Shown here: piece by piece, positions 48,130 through 57,513 of the stretch | Layout of the letters: every line of letters starts with the position of its first letter | How positions within the stretch are numbered: position 1 is the first letter of the stretch | NCBI RefSeq assembly: GCF_028882255.1 | Contig: NZ_JARBUY010000004.1 | Location: 198,328-262,327 of the forward strand | Direction of reading: 5' to 3' | From: Maribacter polysaccharolyticus | GTDB lineage: Bacteria; Bacteroidota; Bacteroidia; Flavobacteriales; Flavobacteriaceae | DNA: 64,000 bases | Position numbers and translations under genes: made by a program | Notes under the pieces: model-generated | Databases searched by the model: none | Seen by the model: only the letters and a program-made list of their open reading frames with translations | What the model was told of the DNA's origin: nothing

Positions 48130-49491
48130 ATGACCTTCCCTATTGTAACCTATTGGAAACTACATAAGATTCCGATACTTATAGTGATCTTGAGCCTTGT
48201 TTTTTATTATACATTTGCCTACCACTTAGACCGTACCGATTTTATAAAACTGATAACCTTATTCGGGGCGCTTTTCTTCTTTTGCTATAAGATCATCCAA
48301 TTTGAAAAATGGAATTTCAAGTTTTTGTTGGCCGTAGGCTTACTTTTTCGACTGATGTTCCTTTGTGCCATACCGAACCTATCCCAAGATTTTTATCGCT
48401 TTATTTGGGACGGGGAATTGGTTGGGAATTTCATAAATCCCTATCTACATGTCCCGGATACATTGATAACCGACCAAGATCTGGTCATTTCCAATGCCCA
48501 GGTACTTTATCAAGGCATGGGTGAATTAAGTGCAAAACACTTTAGCAATTACCCCCCTTTGAAGCAATTCATTTTTGGCCTATGTGCCTATTTGGGAGGG
48601 CAAAGTATCTTGGGGCCGATCATGGCAATGCGGTCCGTAATGATCCTCTCCGATTTGGGAATCCTTTATTTTGGCAGGAAATTACTTAAAAACCTGAATC
48701 TTTCACCACACCTGATATTTTGGTATTTCCTCAACCCATTGGTCATAGTCGAACTTACGGGAAACCTTCATTTTGAAGGCGTCATGCTTTGTTTTTTCAT
48801 TACTTCCCTTTACCTGCTATCGCTCAATAAATGGAAGTTGGCCGCCATCCTCTACGCCCTTTCCATTTCAATAAAACTCATCCCCTTAATGTTCCTGCCC
48901 CTATTCCTAAAGTATCTGGGGATTAAGAAAAGCTTACTTTTCTATACCGTGATCCTGGTTACCACATTACTATTGACAGCCCCGTTTTTAACTGCCGTAT
49001 CCATTGACAATTATTCCCAAACGGTGGCACTTTGGTTCTCGAACTTTGAATTCAATGCCGGCCTTTACAATGTCATAAAGGAAATAGCGGTACGATTCGA
49101 TTCCAAACCTTGGGAATTGATCAAAACCTATGGAAAGATAGTCCCTTACGTAATAATACTCCTGGTACTCCTGATTACATTCCTTCGAAATAATGGGAAA
49201 TTGCCGAAATTGATCTCCTCGATGTTATGGATCCTTACCGCCTATTATCTTTTGGCGACGACCATACACCCATGGTATATCGTTTTCTTGGCAATATTAT
49301 CGATCTTTACCAACTATAGGTTCCCCTTAGTATGGTCCTTGGCAGCGATTTTAAGTTATTATGCGTATTCCCAAACGGATTTCAAGGAACATATGGGCCT
49401 TCTTGCCATTGAATATATTTTGGTATATGGATTTTTAATTTTCGAAATATTCAGTCAACATGGGAAAAAGCTGCTTTTTCTAAAAAAGTAA
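48130..49491 (+). CDS. Polytopic membrane mannosyltransferase-like protein
   Basis: This 453-residue protein has about ten to twelve membrane helices and the loop motif SQDFYRFIWDGELVGNFINP near residue 96, typical of GT-C enzymes that use lipid-linked sugars (GT39/GT87-like). LATTIHPWYIVF near the end also fits. It follows the GT2 pair, so a shared pathway for a surface glycan or glycolipid is likely. Acceptor and sugar are unknown. Confidence 0.82.
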   Translation: MTFPIVTYWKLHKIPILIVILSLVFYYTFAYHLDRTDFIKLITLFGALFFFCYKIIQFEKWNFKFLLAVGLLFRLMFLCAIPNLSQDFYRFIWDGELVGNFINPYLHVPDTLITDQDLVISNAQVLYQGMGELSAKHFSNYPPLKQFIFGLCAYLGGQSILGPIMAMRSVMILSDLGILYFGRKLLKNLNLSPHLIFWYFLNPLVIVELTGNLHFEGVMLCFFITSLYLLSLNKWKLAAILYALSISIKLIPLMFLPLFLKYLGIKKSLLFYTVILVTTLLLTAPFLTAVSIDNYSQTVALWFSNFEFNAGLYNVIKEIAVRFDSKPWELIKTYGKIVPYVIILLVLLITFLRNNGKLPKLISSMLWILTAYYLLATTIHPWYIVFLAILSIFTNYRFPLVWSLAAILSYYAYSQTDFKEHMGLLAIEYILVYGFLIFEIFSQHGKKLLFLKK

Positions 49492-49537
49492 ATCCAAGAT
49501 ATGGCTGTTTCGATTTAATTCGTACTTTTACACCATA

Positions 49538-49621
49538 ATGAAGAACGAACTACATACTTTCACGATTATTTGGACCTCTACTCCAAATCGTTCTTTTACA
49601 CCTGTACGTCGCCGCCCGTAA
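49538..49621 (+). CDS. Putative arginine-operon leader peptide
   Basis: A 27-codon frame (ATG at 49538, TAA at 49619-49621) lies 91 bases upstream of an eleven-gene arginine/proline operon. The peptide ends PVRRRP, with codons CGT-CGC-CGC just before the last Pro and stop; another Arg is at position 18. Runs of the end-product codon near the stop are the hallmark of leader-peptide attenuation. A TACTTTTA box at 49523-49530 could be its promoter. Downstream pairing segments are ACACC (49598-49602) with GGTGT (49624-49628), and GGAAAT with ATTTCC (49639-49660), then a T run near 49680. A classic strong terminator is not evident. Confidence 0.6.
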   Translation: MKNELHTFTIIWTSTPNRSFTPVRRRP

Positions 49622-49712
49622 GGGGTGTGTACTATTATGGAAATAGGTGAGTCCATTTCCGCAAAATCTTCGAAAAAATCTTTTTTAAATCATTTAAATA
49701 CTATTAGTAACA

Positions 49713-50342
49713 ATGGAAATTGTTATTGCTAACGAATCCCATTTCAAATACGCAGAGATCATTTGTGAGACCATTGCCGAATCAGCAAAGGTACGAGGAA
49801 CGGGTATTGCCAAAAGAACTCCGGAATACATAAAGCAAAGACTGGCAAATGGAAATGCGGTCATCGCTTTGGATGATGGTAAATTCGTGGGATTTTGCTA
49901 CATAGAGGTTTGGGGGCATGAGAAATATGTTGCCAACTCCGGACTTATCGTACACCCTGATTATCGAAACTTAGGAATGGCAAAAAAAATCAAAAAAGCC
50001 GTTTTTGACCTTTCTGTCAAAAAGTTTCCTGATGCCAAGATTTTCGGGATCACAACAGGATTGGCCGTAATGAAAATAAATTACGAGTTGGGCTACCAAC
50101 CGGTAACATTTTCAGAACTGACCGACGACCCCCAATTCTGGAAAGGTTGCCAAACCTGTAAAAATTTCGATATCCTTACCCGTACCGATCAAAAAATGTG
50201 CCTATGTACCGGCATGCTATACGACCCAGCCAAAAAACAAGCTGCCAAGGAACAGAAAGAGGATAAATTGAACAGTAAGGCTTTTAAAAGATTAAAGAGC
50301 ATTAAAGAACATTTGTTCTTAAAAAAGAAACAGAAAAAATAG
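49713..50342 (+). CDS. GNAT family acyltransferase, candidate glutamate N-acyltransferase
   Basis: This 209-residue GNAT protein has IALDDGKFVGFCYIEVW and LIVHPDYRNLGMAKKIKKAV, the acyl-CoA pyrophosphate loop. A C-terminal extension carries four Cys (146, 149, 163 and 165, as CQTC and CLC), a possible metal site, then a basic tail. It is the first gene of the arginine operon, which otherwise lacks an ArgA or ArgJ. By position it probably acylates glutamate, with acetyl or succinyl, in the first step. That assignment is inference from context and known Bacteroidota gene order. Confidence 0.8.
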   Translation: MEIVIANESHFKYAEIICETIAESAKVRGTGIAKRTPEYIKQRLANGNAVIALDDGKFVGFCYIEVWGHEKYVANSGLIVHPDYRNLGMAKKIKKAVFDLSVKKFPDAKIFGITTGLAVMKINYELGYQPVTFSELTDDPQFWKGCQTCKNFDILTRTDQKMCLCTGMLYDPAKKQAAKEQKEDKLNSKAFKRLKSIKEHLFLKKKQKK

Positions 50343-50374
50343 TCTCCGTTAACAGGAATATAAAATCATCAATA

Positions 50375-51565
50375 ATGAAAAAACTAGTTTTAGCATATAG
50401 TGGGGGGCTCGACACCTCTTACTGTGCAAAGTATTTGTCAAAAGATCAAGGATTCGAAGTACATGCGGTTAGCGTAAATACGGGCGGTTTCTCAAAAGAA
50501 GAGATTGCAACCATAAAATCAAAGGCTCTGGAATTGGGGGCAACTTCCTATATTTCAATCGATGCCGTCAAAACCTTTTACGATAAGGTTGTCAAGTATC
50601 TGATTTTCGGCAATGTCCTAAAAAACAACACCTATCCGTTATCCGTGAGTGCCGAACGGATCGTTCAGGCCATAGAAATCGTCAACTACGCAAAAAGCAT
50701 AGGCGCCGAATATATTGCCCATGGCAGTACCGGGGCTGGTAACGACCAGGTCCGTTTCGATATGATCTTTCAAATCATAGCTCCCGAAATCGAGATCATA
50801 ACCCCGATCAGGGACAACAAACTCTCTAGGGAATATGAAATTGAATATTTGCAGAAAAACGGGGTCGACTACCCTTGGGCAAAAGCCAAGTATTCCATCA
50901 ATAAAGGGCTATGGGGAACTTCCGTTGGGGGCGATGAAACCCTTTCCTCCAATTTACCTTTACCGGATAGTGCCTATCCCAGTCAATTGCAAGAGAAAGA
51001 ACCTTCTGAGGTAACCTTGACCTTTGAGAAAGGGGAATTGGTAGCCATTGATGGGGAAAAAGACCATCCTGTTGCGAATATCGAGAAGTTGGAAGCCATG
51101 GCTTCGAAATATGCCATTGGCAGGGACATTCACGTAGGCGATACCATTATAGGAATAAAAGGAAGGGTCGGTTTTGAAGCAGCTGCGGCATTGATCATAA
51201 TAAAAGCGCACCATTTATTGGAAAAACACACCTTAAGTAAATGGCAGCAGTTCCAAAAAGAACAATTGGGTAATTTCTATGGCATGCTTTTGCACGAAGG
51301 CAATTATCTCGACGAGGTAATGCGGAATATCGAGGCATTCCTGACCGATACACAAAAGAACGTTACGGGCGATGTTTTCGTAAGCTTGTATCCGTTCCAA
51401 TTTAGATTGAACGGAATTTCATCCGAACACGATTTGATGAATGCTTCTTTCGGAAGTTACGGGGAGATCCATAAAGGTTGGACAGCGGATGACGCCAAAG
51501 GGTTCATCAAGATCCTTTCCAACCCAGGAAAAATATACAACCATGTAAACCACAACAATGATTAA
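50375..51565 (+). CDS. argG: Argininosuccinate synthase
   Basis: This 396-residue enzyme joins citrulline and aspartate with ATP. The PP-loop KLVLAYSGGLDTSYCAKYL is at the N-terminus. YIAHGSTGAGNDQVRFD and the STNG-like region follow. Length is normal. It overlaps argC by 8 bp. Confidence 0.97.
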   Translation: MKKLVLAYSGGLDTSYCAKYLSKDQGFEVHAVSVNTGGFSKEEIATIKSKALELGATSYISIDAVKTFYDKVVKYLIFGNVLKNNTYPLSVSAERIVQAIEIVNYAKSIGAEYIAHGSTGAGNDQVRFDMIFQIIAPEIEIITPIRDNKLSREYEIEYLQKNGVDYPWAKAKYSINKGLWGTSVGGDETLSSNLPLPDSAYPSQLQEKEPSEVTLTFEKGELVAIDGEKDHPVANIEKLEAMASKYAIGRDIHVGDTIIGIKGRVGFEAAAALIIIKAHHLLEKHTLSKWQQFQKEQLGNFYGMLLHEGNYLDEVMRNIEAFLTDTQKNVTGDVFVSLYPFQFRLNGISSEHDLMNASFGSYGEIHKGWTADDAKGFIKILSNPGKIYNHVNHNND

Positions 51566-52532
51566 AGCAGGTATTATCGGTGGGTCTGGTTACACAGGGG
51601 GCGAATTGATCCGAATTCTCCTGAACCACCCAAAGGTCGAAATAGATTTCGTTTACAGTACCACGAGGGCAGGTAAAGCCATTGCGGCTGCCCATCCCGA
51701 TCTATTGGGGTTGACCGATTTACGGTTTACCGGCTCGGTAAACTTGGAGGTAGATGTGGTTTTTCTTTGCTTGGGACATGGCAATTCGACCAAATTCCTG
51801 AATGCGCACGATTTCTCGTCAAATACGAAGATCATTGACCTTAGTAATGACTTCAGGTTGCATAAAGATTCGGTATACGATGGTAAGGATTTTGTTTACG
51901 GCCTTCCCGAATTACAGAAAGAAAACATTAGGAATGCGCAATATATAGCGAACCCCGGATGTTTTGCGACGGCCATAGAATTGGCGCTTTTGCCTTTGGC
52001 GAAAGCCCAATTGTTAAATGCACAAATACATGTAAATGCCGTAACCGGGAGTACGGGCGCAGGTATCAGTCCGTCCGCAACCACCCATTTTAGTTGGCGC
52101 AACGGCAATGTTTCTTGGTACAAACCCTTTACCCATCAACATTTGGGAGAGATCAACGAAAGTGTAAGATCATTGCAGGAAAACACGGGGGAAATAATGT
52201 TCCTTCCCATGCGAGGCAATTTTACCCGGGGTATTTTAGCTACGGCCTACACCCCTTTTGAAGGTACTGTGGAGGACGCCGTACAATTGTACCAAGAATT
52301 TTATGCAGAGGCCCACTTTACCCAAATTGCCATGGAACCCATTGACCTGAAGCAGGTAGTAAACACCAATCAGTGCCATATCCACCTGCACAAACACAAT
52401 GATGTGCTTTTGATTACCTCTGCCATAGACAACTTGTTGAAAGGAGCTTCGGGACAAGCCGTTCAGAACATGAACCTGATCTTTGGCTATGCGGAAAGTG
52501 AAGGATTGCAATTGAAAGCAGGGGTTTTTTAA
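51558..52532 (+). CDS. argC: N-acyl-gamma-glutamyl-phosphate reductase
   Basis: This 324-residue NADPH-dependent reductase has the Rossmann start AGIIGGSGYTGGELIRIL and the catalytic Cys135 in ANPGCFATAI. It reduces N-acyl-glutamyl phosphate to the semialdehyde. In this operon the acyl group may be succinyl rather than acetyl. A 102-bp gap follows before proC, with a degenerate palindrome in it. Confidence 0.95.
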   Translation: MIKAGIIGGSGYTGGELIRILLNHPKVEIDFVYSTTRAGKAIAAAHPDLLGLTDLRFTGSVNLEVDVVFLCLGHGNSTKFLNAHDFSSNTKIIDLSNDFRLHKDSVYDGKDFVYGLPELQKENIRNAQYIANPGCFATAIELALLPLAKAQLLNAQIHVNAVTGSTGAGISPSATTHFSWRNGNVSWYKPFTHQHLGEINESVRSLQENTGEIMFLPMRGNFTRGILATAYTPFEGTVEDAVQLYQEFYAEAHFTQIAMEPIDLKQVVNTNQCHIHLHKHNDVLLITSAIDNLLKGASGQAVQNMNLIFGYAESEGLQLKAGVF

Positions 52533-52544
52533 TGATCGTTGTAG

Positions 52545-52564
52545 GGTAGAGCAACGTCGAGACC
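52545..52564. repeat. Degenerate copy of the REP-like palindrome
   Basis: GGTAGAGCAACGTCGAGACC resembles the minus-orientation unit in the CRISPR region (GGTCGAGCGCAGTCGAGACC) with a few changes. It lies between argC and proC. Membership in the same family is likely but not certain. Confidence 0.45.
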
Positions 52565-52634
52565 AGTTTTGAAACCGTAAACCAGGATTAAAGGAATTCC
52601 CGCTTAGTGGGGGTTTAGATTAAAGATAATATTC

Positions 52635-53435
52635 ATGAAAATAGCCATAATAGGAGCCGGTAATTTGGGATTGTCCATTGCCAAGGGAATCTTGAAAAGT
52701 GATGGTGCCACTAAAATGTACCTTACCAAAAGAAATATTTCGGACATTGAACATTTTGAAAAATACGGAATTGTCAAGGTTACAACCGATAACCGGGAGG
52801 CCGTCAAAAATTCCGATATACTGATTTTTGCCGTTCAGCCCTTACATATCGCAAAATTATTGGAGGGACTCAAAGACCTCCTTACCGAAAAACATGTGAT
52901 CATTTCGACCATTACGGGCTATAGTATTGAAAAAATGGAAAATATAATCGGCAAAGACCACCATATCATACGCAGTATGCCCAATACCGCTATTTCTGTC
53001 GGCAAATCCATGACCTGTATTTGTGCCAACGAAAAAGGAAAGAAACGAATTGAATTGGCCAAGGCCATTTTTAACCGAATGGGGCATTCCATGGAAATTC
53101 CCGAAGTACAGATGCAAGCAGCTACCGTTATCTGTGCCAGTGGAATCGCCTTTTGGATGCGATTGATCAGGGCCACGACACAAGGGGCCATACAACTTGG
53201 TTTCGATGCCAAGGAAGCCCAGGAATTGGCCATGCATACCTGTGATGGCGCTGCCGGATTATTGATCGCATCGGGAAACCACCCCGAGGAGGAAATCGAC
53301 AAGGTGACCACCCCTATGGGCTGTACCATTCAAGGGTTGAACGAAATGGAACACCATGGACTCAGTTCTTCCCTGATCCAAGGTATCGTAGCTTCCTTTG
53401 ATAAAATCAGTGAATTTAAAAAAGAGAACCAATGA
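52635..53435 (+). CDS. proC: Pyrroline-5-carboxylate reductase
   Basis: This 266-residue enzyme makes proline from pyrroline-5-carboxylate. The NAD(P) fold begins IAIIGAGNLGLSIAKGIL. The C-terminal signature is partly seen in GCTIQGLNEMEHHGLSSSLI. It overlaps argD by 4 bp, which ties proline and arginine synthesis in one transcript. Confidence 0.95.
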   Translation: MKIAIIGAGNLGLSIAKGILKSDGATKMYLTKRNISDIEHFEKYGIVKVTTDNREAVKNSDILIFAVQPLHIAKLLEGLKDLLTEKHVIISTITGYSIEKMENIIGKDHHIIRSMPNTAISVGKSMTCICANEKGKKRIELAKAIFNRMGHSMEIPEVQMQAATVICASGIAFWMRLIRATTQGAIQLGFDAKEAQELAMHTCDGAAGLLIASGNHPEEEIDKVTTPMGCTIQGLNEMEHHGLSSSLIQGIVASFDKISEFKKENQ

Positions 53436-54559
53436 AATTATTTGATGTTTACCCCCTATATGACGTAACCCCCGTTTCGGCCAAAGGCATTGTGGTAACC
53501 GATGACAAAGGTCAGGAATACATGGATTTTTATGGTGGCCATGCCGTAATTTCCATAGGGCATTCACATCCACATTATGTAAAAAGGTTAAAGGATCAAT
53601 TGGATAAAATCGGATTTTACAGCAATGCGGTCCAGAATCCATTACAAGAAGAATTGGCTACCAAACTCGGTGAGCTTTCACAATGTGGGGACTATAACCT
53701 TTTCCTATGTAATTCTGGGGCCGAGGCAAACGAAAACGCCTTGAAATTGGCTTCTTTCCAAACGGGTAAATCCAGGGTCATTGCCTTTAAGAACAGTTTT
53801 CATGGCAGAACCTCAGCGGCAGTCGCGACCACCGATAACGAAAAAATAAACGCCCCCATCAACAAACAGCAAAAAGTAACCTTTTTGCCTTTCAATGACA
53901 GCGATGCATTTGAAAAGGAAATCAAAAAAGGGGATGTATGTGCGGTTATCCTGGAGGCCATTCAAGGAGTGGGTGGTTTGGACGAACCTTCAACGGAGTT
54001 TTATCGAAACATTGCAAAACAGTGCAAAGAGCACAATGTCATTCTCATTGCGGACGAAGTTCAGTCGGGTTTTGGGCGAAGCGGAAAATTCTTTGCTTTT
54101 CAACACCATGACATCCAACCCGATATCATCACCATAGCTAAAGGCATGGGCAACGGTTTTCCGGTAGGGGGAGTATTGATCCACGAGGACATTGAAGCTT
54201 CTTACGGCTTACTCGGTACCACTTTTGGGGGAAATCACCTGGCTTGTGCCGCTTCATTGGCCGTACTCGAGGTTATGGAAAAAGAACATCTTATGGCCAA
54301 CGCCCATCACCTTGGTGAGTATTTCAAACAGAAAGCCAAGGAAATACCCCAGGTAAAACGTACCAAGGGGAAAGGGTTAATGCTGGGTCTGGAATTTGAT
54401 TTTGAGGTTGCCGAACTCCGTAAAAAATTAATTTATGGGCAACACCTGTTCACCGGGGGGGCAAAAGACAAATATATATTGCGGATTTTACCCGCCTTAA
54501 ATATCACGAAGGCAGAAATGGATCTGTTTTTCGATAAATTAAAAGTGGCTTTATCATGA
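53432..54559 (+). CDS. argD: Acylornithine aminotransferase
   Basis: This 375-residue class III PLP aminotransferase has FYGGHAVISIGHSHPHYVK, the NSGAEANENALKLA motif, LIADEVQSGFGRSGKFF and the PLP Lys in ITIAKGMGNGFPVGG. It makes N-acylornithine from the semialdehyde. It overlaps proC and proA by 4 bp on each side. Confidence 0.94.
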   Translation: MKLFDVYPLYDVTPVSAKGIVVTDDKGQEYMDFYGGHAVISIGHSHPHYVKRLKDQLDKIGFYSNAVQNPLQEELATKLGELSQCGDYNLFLCNSGAEANENALKLASFQTGKSRVIAFKNSFHGRTSAAVATTDNEKINAPINKQQKVTFLPFNDSDAFEKEIKKGDVCAVILEAIQGVGGLDEPSTEFYRNIAKQCKEHNVILIADEVQSGFGRSGKFFAFQHHDIQPDIITIAKGMGNGFPVGGVLIHEDIEASYGLLGTTFGGNHLACAASLAVLEVMEKEHLMANAHHLGEYFKQKAKEIPQVKRTKGKGLMLGLEFDFEVAELRKKLIYGQHLFTGGAKDKYILRILPALNITKAEMDLFFDKLKVALS

Positions 54560-55752
54560 GTTTATTATTGAACATCGAACAACGTAATGCCGTCCTGAAT
54601 TCAATGATAAAATGGCTCGAAAAGGAAAAGGAAACCCTTTTGAAGGCCAATACAAAGGATATGGACGGCTATAAGGGTGATGACCTTGCCATGTACGACC
54701 GCCTAAAGGTCGATGACAACAAGATCGAGGGAATGGTTCGTTCCCTCCAAGAACTTGAACAACAAGAGGACCCGTTGAATAAAGAACGGTTTCATTTTGA
54801 ACATGGGAATGGCATGTCGGTCAGTAATAGAACCGCGCCTTTCGGGACCGTGTTGATCATTTACGAATCCCGCCCCGACGTAACCATAGAGGCTGCGGGA
54901 ATCGCATTCAAATCGGGCAATAAAATAGTATTGAAGGGTGGAAAGGAATCCTTGAACAGCAATTTGGTCCTGGTAGACCTTTGGCACAAAGCATTGCAGG
55001 AAAACCAGATATCCACATCATGGGTGACCTATTTGCAATATGACCGTTCCGAAACCCAAGCATTTTTGGAAAACCCTACCCAGAAATTGGATTTGATCGT
55101 ACCCAGAGGTGGGGAAAAACTGATTGCCTTTGTTAAGCAACATGCTACCTGCCCGGTAATCGTCAGCGGAAGGGGAAATAACTTTGTCTTTGTTGATGTC
55201 GATGCCGACCAAGATATGGCCATCGATATCATTATCAATGCAAAGACGACCAAGATATCGGCATGCAATGCTTTGGATAAGGTATTGATCCACGAACAAT
55301 TGCCCAACAAATCGGTATTTTTGGATACATTGACCAAAAAGCTATTGGAAAGCAAGGTGACGATTTGGGTCGATGGGCATTTAAATGGTCTTGCGAACAC
55401 TTCCTTGATTGCCAATGAGGCGATTTGGTATGAAGAATTTCTGGATTACAAGATCCTTTTGGGGGAGGTCAAAGACCTAAAAGAGGCCATGGTTAAGATC
55501 AATAAATACGGTGGTGGACACTCCGCGGCCATCATTACCAAAAATGACAGTTCCGCAACGGAGTTCATGAATGGTGTTGACACTGCGGCCGTATACCACA
55601 ATGCATCAACCCGGTTTACCGATGGTGGTCAATTCGGACTTGGAGGGGAACTCGCCATTAGCACGGATAAATTACACCAAAGAGGCCCTATCGGATTGCA
55701 ACATTTGGTAACCAACAAATGGTATATCAAAGGAAATGGACAGGTAAGGTAA
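54556..55752 (+). CDS. proA: Glutamate-5-semialdehyde dehydrogenase
   Basis: This 398-residue enzyme reduces glutamyl phosphate for proline synthesis. It has GTVLIIYESRPDVTIEAAG, LIVPRGGEKLIAFVKQ and the catalytic Cys in TTKISACNALDKVL. It works with the ProB made by the next gene. Confidence 0.96.
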   Translation: MSLLLNIEQRNAVLNSMIKWLEKEKETLLKANTKDMDGYKGDDLAMYDRLKVDDNKIEGMVRSLQELEQQEDPLNKERFHFEHGNGMSVSNRTAPFGTVLIIYESRPDVTIEAAGIAFKSGNKIVLKGGKESLNSNLVLVDLWHKALQENQISTSWVTYLQYDRSETQAFLENPTQKLDLIVPRGGEKLIAFVKQHATCPVIVSGRGNNFVFVDVDADQDMAIDIIINAKTTKISACNALDKVLIHEQLPNKSVFLDTLTKKLLESKVTIWVDGHLNGLANTSLIANEAIWYEEFLDYKILLGEVKDLKEAMVKINKYGGGHSAAIITKNDSSATEFMNGVDTAAVYHNASTRFTDGGQFGLGGELAISTDKLHQRGPIGLQHLVTNKWYIKGNGQVR

Positions 55753-55802
55753 CACTGGCGTACCGGTTTTTTTGACGTCGGACAGATTGAAGGAAAAAGG
55801 AA

Positions 55803-56564
55803 ATGGACAAAAAAAGAATATTACTGAAAATAGGCAGCAATACCTTGACCAAGGAAACCAATCAGATTTCCCGAGGGAAGATAGAGGACATTGCAAGGCA
55901 AATAGATGCCCTAAAGGATGAATACGAATTCATTATCGTAAGTTCCGGTGCGATTGCCGCAGCCAAGCAATTTGTGAAACTGGAACACAATGGGGAGGAA
56001 ATAAAGGTAAAACAAGCCTTGGCAGCAATTGGCCAACCCCATCTAATGCGTATTTTTCAAGAGAATTTTCGAGAGTTGGGACTTTTCACTTCCCAATGTC
56101 TCCTATCCTATTCCGATTTTGAAAATCCAGATGCCAAGGCCAATATCAAAAACACCATCAATGTGTTGGTCGCGAATAATTTTATTCCGATCATCAATGA
56201 GAATGACACTGTTGCCACTGATGAGATCCAGTTTGGGGACAATGATAAATTAGCGGCGTTGACGGCAGCACTCTTAAAGGTCGATTTACTAATGATCGCC
56301 ACGAATACCGACGGCGTCTACACCAAAGAATCCCTCAAAAATGAGACTCCCGAAACCATTGCTATGGTATCGGGAACACAAAGCTTGCTCAAGGAAATAA
56401 GTAATTCCAAATCATCCCATGGTACCGGTGGCATGCAATCCAAAATTGAGGCGGCTTCCATTGCCCAAAAAGCAGGAATTGCAACATGGATCGTAAACGG
56501 ATTAAAGGACAATTTCATTACTGACGCCTTAATGGACCTTAGTAAGCACACCAAAATAAATTAA
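55803..56564 (+). CDS. proB: Glutamate 5-kinase, kinase domain only
   Basis: This 253-residue amino-acid kinase has ILLKIGSNTLTKE, FIIVSSGAIAAAKQF, FIPIINENDTVATDEIQFGD and GTGGMQSKIEAASIAQKAGI. It stops after the kinase domain and lacks the C-terminal PUA domain of about 110 residues found in many ProB proteins. Forms without PUA are known. Feedback control by proline resides mainly in the kinase domain. Confidence 0.94.
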   Translation: MDKKRILLKIGSNTLTKETNQISRGKIEDIARQIDALKDEYEFIIVSSGAIAAAKQFVKLEHNGEEIKVKQALAAIGQPHLMRIFQENFRELGLFTSQCLLSYSDFENPDAKANIKNTINVLVANNFIPIINENDTVATDEIQFGDNDKLAALTAALLKVDLLMIATNTDGVYTKESLKNETPETIAMVSGTQSLLKEISNSKSSHGTGGMQSKIEAASIAQKAGIATWIVNGLKDNFITDALMDLSKHTKIN

Positions 56565-56571
56565 TATTAAG

Positions 56572-57513
56572 ATGAAAAATTACCTTTCCATAGCTGATAT
56601 CGATTCATTACAAAAATGGACCGACGAGGCCCGTTCATTAAAAAAGAATCCGGTAGCAAACAAAACGTTGGGAAAAAACAAGACCATTGGCCTTCTTTTC
56701 TTCAACAATAGCCTTAGGACACGATTGAGCACACAAAAAGCCGCCATGAATTTGGGGATGGAGGTCATGGTCATGAATTTCGGGAACGAAGGTTGGGCCC
56801 TGGAATATGGCGACGGCACCATTATGGACCAAGGTACCTCCGAACATATCAAGGAAGCGGCCCAAGTAGTTTCCCAATATTGTGATATCATAGCCATTAG
56901 GGCCTTTGCCTTACTAAAAGATAAAGTCAAGGATGAAGCCGAAGAAGTATTGAACGGTTTCCGAAAATATGCCACCGTACCCATCGTGAATATGGAGAGT
57001 TCATTGGGGCATCCGCTACAGGCCTTGGCCGATGCGATCACCTTGGCAGAAAACAATACCAAAGTTAGGCCAAAAGTGGTTCTATCCTGGGCTCCCCACC
57101 CCAAGGCACTTCCCCATGCCGTTGCCAATTCATTTGTACAAATGATGCAGTTGCAAGATGCCGATTTTGTGATCACACACCCCAAAGGGTATGAATTGGA
57201 CCCTACTATCACCAAAGATGCCACCATAGAGTATGACCAGGACAAAGCGTTTGAAAATGCCGATTTTGTTTATGCAAAGAACTGGAGTAACTACTCAGAT
57301 TATGGCAAGGTCCTGAACCAGGATAAAAGTTGGATGATCACCAAGGATAAATTGGGGGATGCCAAATTCATGCACTGCCTACCTGTGCGTAGAAATGTCA
57401 TCGTTGAGGACAGTGTACTCGACAGCAAGCAATCTTTGGTCATAGAAGAAGCCAATAACAGAACCTATGCAGCGCAGTTGGTACTTAAAAAAATCCTTGA
57501 AGATCTGGAATGA
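56572..57513 (+). CDS. argF': N-succinylornithine carbamoyltransferase-type enzyme
   Basis: This 313-residue transcarbamylase has the carbamoyl-phosphate motif NNSLRTRLSTQ (about 45-55) and HPLQALADAITLAEN. It matches the AOTC/SOTC branch, not ordinary ornithine carbamoyltransferase, so the acyl group is kept until after carbamoylation. Residue 90 is Ser (in DQGTSEHIKE), where, from memory of the published structures, the Bacteroides succinyl enzyme has Pro90 and the Xanthomonas acetyl enzyme Glu92. A small residue there favours succinylornithine. Confidence 0.92.
   Translation: MKNYLSIADIDSLQKWTDEARSLKKNPVANKTLGKNKTIGLLFFNNSLRTRLSTQKAAMNLGMEVMVMNFGNEGWALEYGDGTIMDQGTSEHIKEAAQVVSQYCDIIAIRAFALLKDKVKDEAEEVLNGFRKYATVPIVNMESSLGHPLQALADAITLAENNTKVRPKVVLSWAPHPKALPHAVANSFVQMMQLQDADFVITHPKGYELDPTITKDATIEYDQDKAFENADFVYAKNWSNYSDYGKVLNQDKSWMITKDKLGDAKFMHCLPVRRNVIVEDSVLDSKQSLVIEEANNRTYAAQLVLKKILEDLE

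Noticed and set aside
49523-49640. Long pairing of CCATAAT before the leader with ATTATGG after it
   Set aside because: The complementarity is real, but the first arm would lie at or before the likely transcription start, so it may not be in the RNA.
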